Source: Cenococcum geophilum 1.58 (Eukaryota > Ascomycota > Dothideomycetes > Gloniales > Gloniaceae). Taken from it: a DNA stretch of 64,000 nt. The notes beneath the pieces were generated by a model, which saw only the letters and a list, made by a program, of their open reading frames with translations, was not told where the DNA came from and ran no database searches. Below, piece by piece: positions 60,366-64,000 of this stretch. Both the position numbers and the translations under genes were made by a program. Position 1 is the first letter of the stretch. Every line of letters starts with the position of its first letter. Location of the stretch: NCBI GenBank assembly GCA_001692895.1, contig KV748224.1:992001-1056000 (forward strand). The letters run 5' to 3'.

Positions 60366-63300
60366 TTTAATTTTGGCAACTTAATAATAAAGTCCTATAA
60401 TATAACCTCCTATAGTCTCTCTAGTATTTTGATAGGTTGTAGCCCTCTATATAGCTTATACCTCGTCAGTTTATTCCTTTAGTAATCTAAATATTCCTTT
60501 ATAACTTTTTTGGCTATTCTCTAAATTCTATTAATAATGTATTTCTCCTAGAGTCTTAATACTAAGCCTGTAGCCCTATTGTGTCCTTAAGTTAGTCCCT
60601 TATAGAAGTCTTCTATAAACTGCTCTGCTATGCTTCTTAGGATATACTTTACTTCTTAATTTTCGTATATATCCGTCTATGGATCTTCTAGCTATACTTC
60701 TAGAATTCTTTATGCCTAAAAGCTTTCTAGTGTCTTGTAGACTTTCTCTGGTTTATTATCTTCTCGAGTTACTATAATTTTGGATAATTATACCTAATTA
60801 ATCTATCTATATCTTTTTGCAATAAAGCCCCTAATAGCTTTTCCTCATTTTATAGTTTAGCTTTGCGGCTTAGAGTATCTGCCCGCGTATTGTCTATACC
60901 TTTAGTATGCTAAATCTTAAAATGGTATTCTGTAAGCATCTCTGCCTATCTAACCTGTCTTTAATTGAGTTCCTTCGTTGTTAGGAATTCTGTTAAGTTT
61001 TTATAATCCGTCTTAACTATAAATAGTTTCTCTATGCCTTATAAGAATGCCCTCTATTTCTTTAATACTGTAACTATACCTAATAACTCCTTATTGTAGA
61101 TATTATAGTTTAGCTCTAGTGGTATTATCTTCCAACTGTAGTATACTACTAGATGCTATCTATCTTAATGCCTTTATATAAAGCACGCCCCTAGTGTATA
61201 GTCTAATGCATTTGTCTTTATAACCGTCTCTAGTCCTAGTTAATAGATTTTAAGAACTGGCTCCTAGGTAAATAACTCTTTAACTTTCTTAAAGAGTTCT
61301 CTTTACTCCTCTCCCTATGCCTATAGTTCTTCTTTCTTTATTAACCGCGTAAATGGCTTAATGTCCTTTAACTACTACGCTATAAACCTTCTACAGTAAT
61401 TATAAAACCCTAGAAACGATCTTAATTATATAACGTTCTCTGGTTCCTGCCAATTTACTATAGCTTTAATTTTTTTTGGATCTATACTAAGTTAGCCTAG
61501 TTTAATAATAAATCTAATAAAATTGGTCTTCCTGGTAAAGAACTTGTATTTTTTAATTGCTACTAGCATCTGTTCTTCCTATAGTCTCTTTAAAACCTAT
61601 TTAACGTATTCCCTATATTCTTCCTTAGTTATTAAGTAGATAATAATATCGTTAAAATATACCATAATAAATTCATCTAAGTGTTCTCCTAATATATTGT
61701 TAATACGTTTCTAGAACGTTATTGGTGCGTTTATAAGCCCGAATTGCATAATTAATGGTTTATATAGTCCTTCCTTTAACCTAAAGGCTGCCTTCCATTT
61801 ATTGCCTTCCTTAATCCTGATCTAATAGTACGCCTATCTTAGATCTATCTTTATAAAGATTTGCGCATTACCTATCCTGTCTTAGATTTCGCTAATTAAG
61901 GGTAAAGGATACCTATCCTTCCTGGTAATGCTGTTTAACTATCTATAGTTAATACACAGCCTTAGTTTGCTATTTTTCTTTAGTACGAATAGTACTGGAT
62001 AACCTGCTAATGATTGCGATGGTCTAATATATCCCTTTTATAGATTTTCCTAGATAAACTCTTTTAGCGCTTTACCTTTTTTTTCGGTAAGCTTATAGAT
62101 TAGAAAGAACTTTGGACTTATCCCTAGTTCTAATTCTATCTTATAGTCCCATGCTGTATATTCTAATAGCTTTTTACTTTCCGGTAACCATAGTTTTTTG
62201 CCATACTTATAGTATCTCTTTGGTATATAACTTAGTCCTTTTTCTATTTCTTTATAGGTTGCTCCTACTTAGTACTATACCAACTTGGCTTATTATCGCA
62301 TCTTACGGTATTGAGTATCTCTAATATTAACCTAACCTGTAATCCAATTAATCCTTAGATTGTATTCCTATAACTAAGGCATACCTAATACTACCTTGTC
62401 CCGTCCTAATGGTAGGATATTAAAAGACATCTTAATTTGTCTTCCTTTGATAGTTATCTAAATAGGTCCTATTTTAAGATTAATAATTCCTCCTCCATAG
62501 GTTATTGGATCCCCTAAAATCATAACTAATAGGTAAAGTTGCTCCTTTTGTCTGTAAGGTAGTCCCATTCTCTTAACTACTGCTAGTAAGATATGGTTTT
62601 GCGTTACTCCACTATCTATTAGCGCTTTAAACTGCTAATCTTGCCAATTAATTCGTAAATTTAGGTATTGTCCTTAAATTCCTTTAAGGGTCTAAGGCTC
62701 TACTACTAGCTCCCTCTAGTCCTGTAGGCCTCTACTTTTCCTAACTATTAGCTGCTTAATCTTAGTGCACTTAGCTTGCTCTTTAGCTAATACCTAGTTC
62801 ACTTTTTATCTTTAATATACTATAGATACGTGTTTTCTAGGCATTCCTACTACTGTCGTCCGTCTAAGCATTCTTCCGTAAGGAATCTTCCTGGTTAAAG
62901 TACTATGCTTCCTTCCTCTTAGACCTCTACTGGATGCTATTTATATATATATTTAGCATTCCTGTACTATTGCTTGTCCGTTATCTAGTATATTCTTATA
63001 GGGTATTTCCAATTCTTTTCCTTTGGATTCTTATACATTTTGTATATATTGTCTACGCACGCAATCCATAATAACGTGTAGTGTGCTAGGTGCTTTAGGT
63101 TAACTCTTGGCTTGTCTTTATCCCTAAGTTTAAACCTTTATTATGCTAATCTAAACATTATAACTTTATTTACAGGTACTAAGATACGTCTCTCGCTTCT
63201 TTAGTCCTTTAAACGTTCCTTTAAATCCTTTAACATTATAATTAAGGCTCCTTTAATATGTGTTATAGCCTTTTCTATAATCGGGTGGTCCTGGATAACT

Positions 63301-64000
63301 TTTTCATCCAATTATATATAGAAATCTTCCTACTTATCATTATGCCTTTGCCTATACTACTTTTGGTATAGCTACTAGAGTATATATAGTCTGTCCGTAA
63401 GGAAGTATCTTCTTATTGCTGCATTATAATAGCCCTTTATATGTCGTTCTTCGAACCTAGTTAGAATTCCTAGATCCTCTTTACTTTCTAGTTTGATAAG
63501 CCACTTAGCTCTTAGTATGCCTACTCTCGGCCTATTGGTGATTCTTTGTACTGGTGCTCTGTCCTTTATACGTCCCAATATGCTAGATCTCTTATTTAGT
63601 TTCTATTCTTGCTATGCGATAATTCTTTGCCTAAACTCTTTTATAGTTTCTTTTAGTTTGCGCCTTACGCTCTAATCCTCGAAGTTATCTTGCTTCTTAA
63701 TCCTAGTATTAAACTTTTGATCTTTAGGCTAAACACTACGTTCCCCTAGTAAGTCTTCTGGGTCTATATGTCTGTCTCCTAGTTTAACTGCTATTTATAT
63801 TGCAGATTCTCTGATCTATAAAGAAGCTCCTTGCCTCTTGTCTATAGGTGCCCTTATTTATACTCCGAAATCTTAGTTCCTTGGATTCTTTAATCCTAAG
63901 CTTGCTTCTAACTTAAGCTTGGCTCCCGCCTTAGTCCAACTAGGCGTCCGTAGTGTTCTTATCTTGTCTTAAGAGTCTTATATCTATGGGAAACTTTATC

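Larger units (their letters stand above)
58210..64000 (-). mobile_element. A5: family A Ty3/Gypsy element on the minus strand, cut by the right window edge
   Basis: The 3' LTR is at 58210-58634. Continuing leftward along the element's own strand, the parts are the antisense coding-like tract (about 58660-59290), chromodomain (about 59400-59640), integrase (about 59990-60720; open stretch 60379-60164 with VIVDKLIKWG and ISDRDLRF), RNase H (about 60880-61240), reverse transcriptase (about 61480-62060), protease (about 62340-62660), and the spacer from about 62800 (open stretch 63578-63375). The zinc-knuckle region, the rest of gag and the 5' LTR lie outside. It retains more C and G and longer open stretches than the other A copies, so it is the youngest, though broken. 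Ambiguous bases cluster at 60332-60365. Confidence 0.87.

Noticed and set aside
62112-62324. 70-codon hydrophobic plus-strand open frame
   Set aside because: It is antisense to the A5 region between reverse transcriptase and protease. Hydrophobic composition comes from the T-rich strand.
1-64000. tRNA, rRNA, Helitron, LINE or Polinton signatures
   Set aside because: No cloverleaf with A and B boxes, no rRNA core, no Rep/helicase, no poly-A-ended element and no capsid-type genes of Polintons were recognised by eye. A tRNA or rRNA scan would be needed to exclude small ones.

Overview
The window is a repeat-dominated block of a filamentous ascomycete genome (Pezizomycotina; a Dothideomycete such as a member of the Pleosporales would fit, by inference). 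About 58 of the 64 kb is nested LTR retrotransposon sequence. It is AT-rich, full of TpA and of stop codons in every frame, as repeat-induced point mutation (RIP, C-to-T at CpA) leaves behind. One island of ordinary composition, about 33.5-39.5 kb, holds the only host genes. No rRNA, tRNA or CRISPR was seen.

I separate the repeats into named families by their own copies. A is a Ty3/Gypsy chromovirus-like element (about 7.8 kb, 422-424 bp LTRs) with five copies, A1-A5. B is a second Ty3/Gypsy family (B1, B2). C is a Ty1/Copia element. D is a third Ty3/Gypsy family with a chromodomain (about 5.9 kb, 370 bp LTRs; D1, D2). Insertions could be ordered because another copy of the host repeat shows the empty site and because target duplications survive: ATCTA for C, CCTAT for D1, TATTT for A2, CCTTT for A3, ATTAG for D2 and GAAAC for a solo LTR.

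Left block (1-33497): B1 contains A1. A1 was hit by B2 (right end at 3413), C (5396-11544) and D1 (14706-23033). D1 in turn holds a 2453 bp TA-flanked inverted-repeat element (19012-21464) made mainly of five unrelated tandem arrays, with no visible transposase. B1 resumes at 24410, carries a short inverted-repeat element and a whole-length A2 (25277-33163), and ends at 33497.

Island (33498-39480): a degraded coding-like scrap, a small inverted-repeat element (33876-34000), a four-exon plus-strand gene for a cysteine-rich single-pass surface protein (34670-35792), a decayed minus-strand gene of a small secreted protein (36919-37586), and a long-inverted-repeat element (38289-39106) with a TA-flanked MITE inside it.

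Right block (39481-64000): A3 with a young solo LTR, 64 bp of spacer, then A4, which holds D2 (49453-55371), a MITE (57328-57495) and, from 58210 to the window edge, A5 on the minus strand. A5 and D2 contain clusters of ambiguous bases.

The most noteworthy items are the tandem-array transposon, a conserved Cys-rich antisense reading frame near the 3' end of the A elements, a U3 swap in the A1 LTR, two related MITEs in unlike surroundings, and the surface-protein gene stranded between RIP-mutated blocks.
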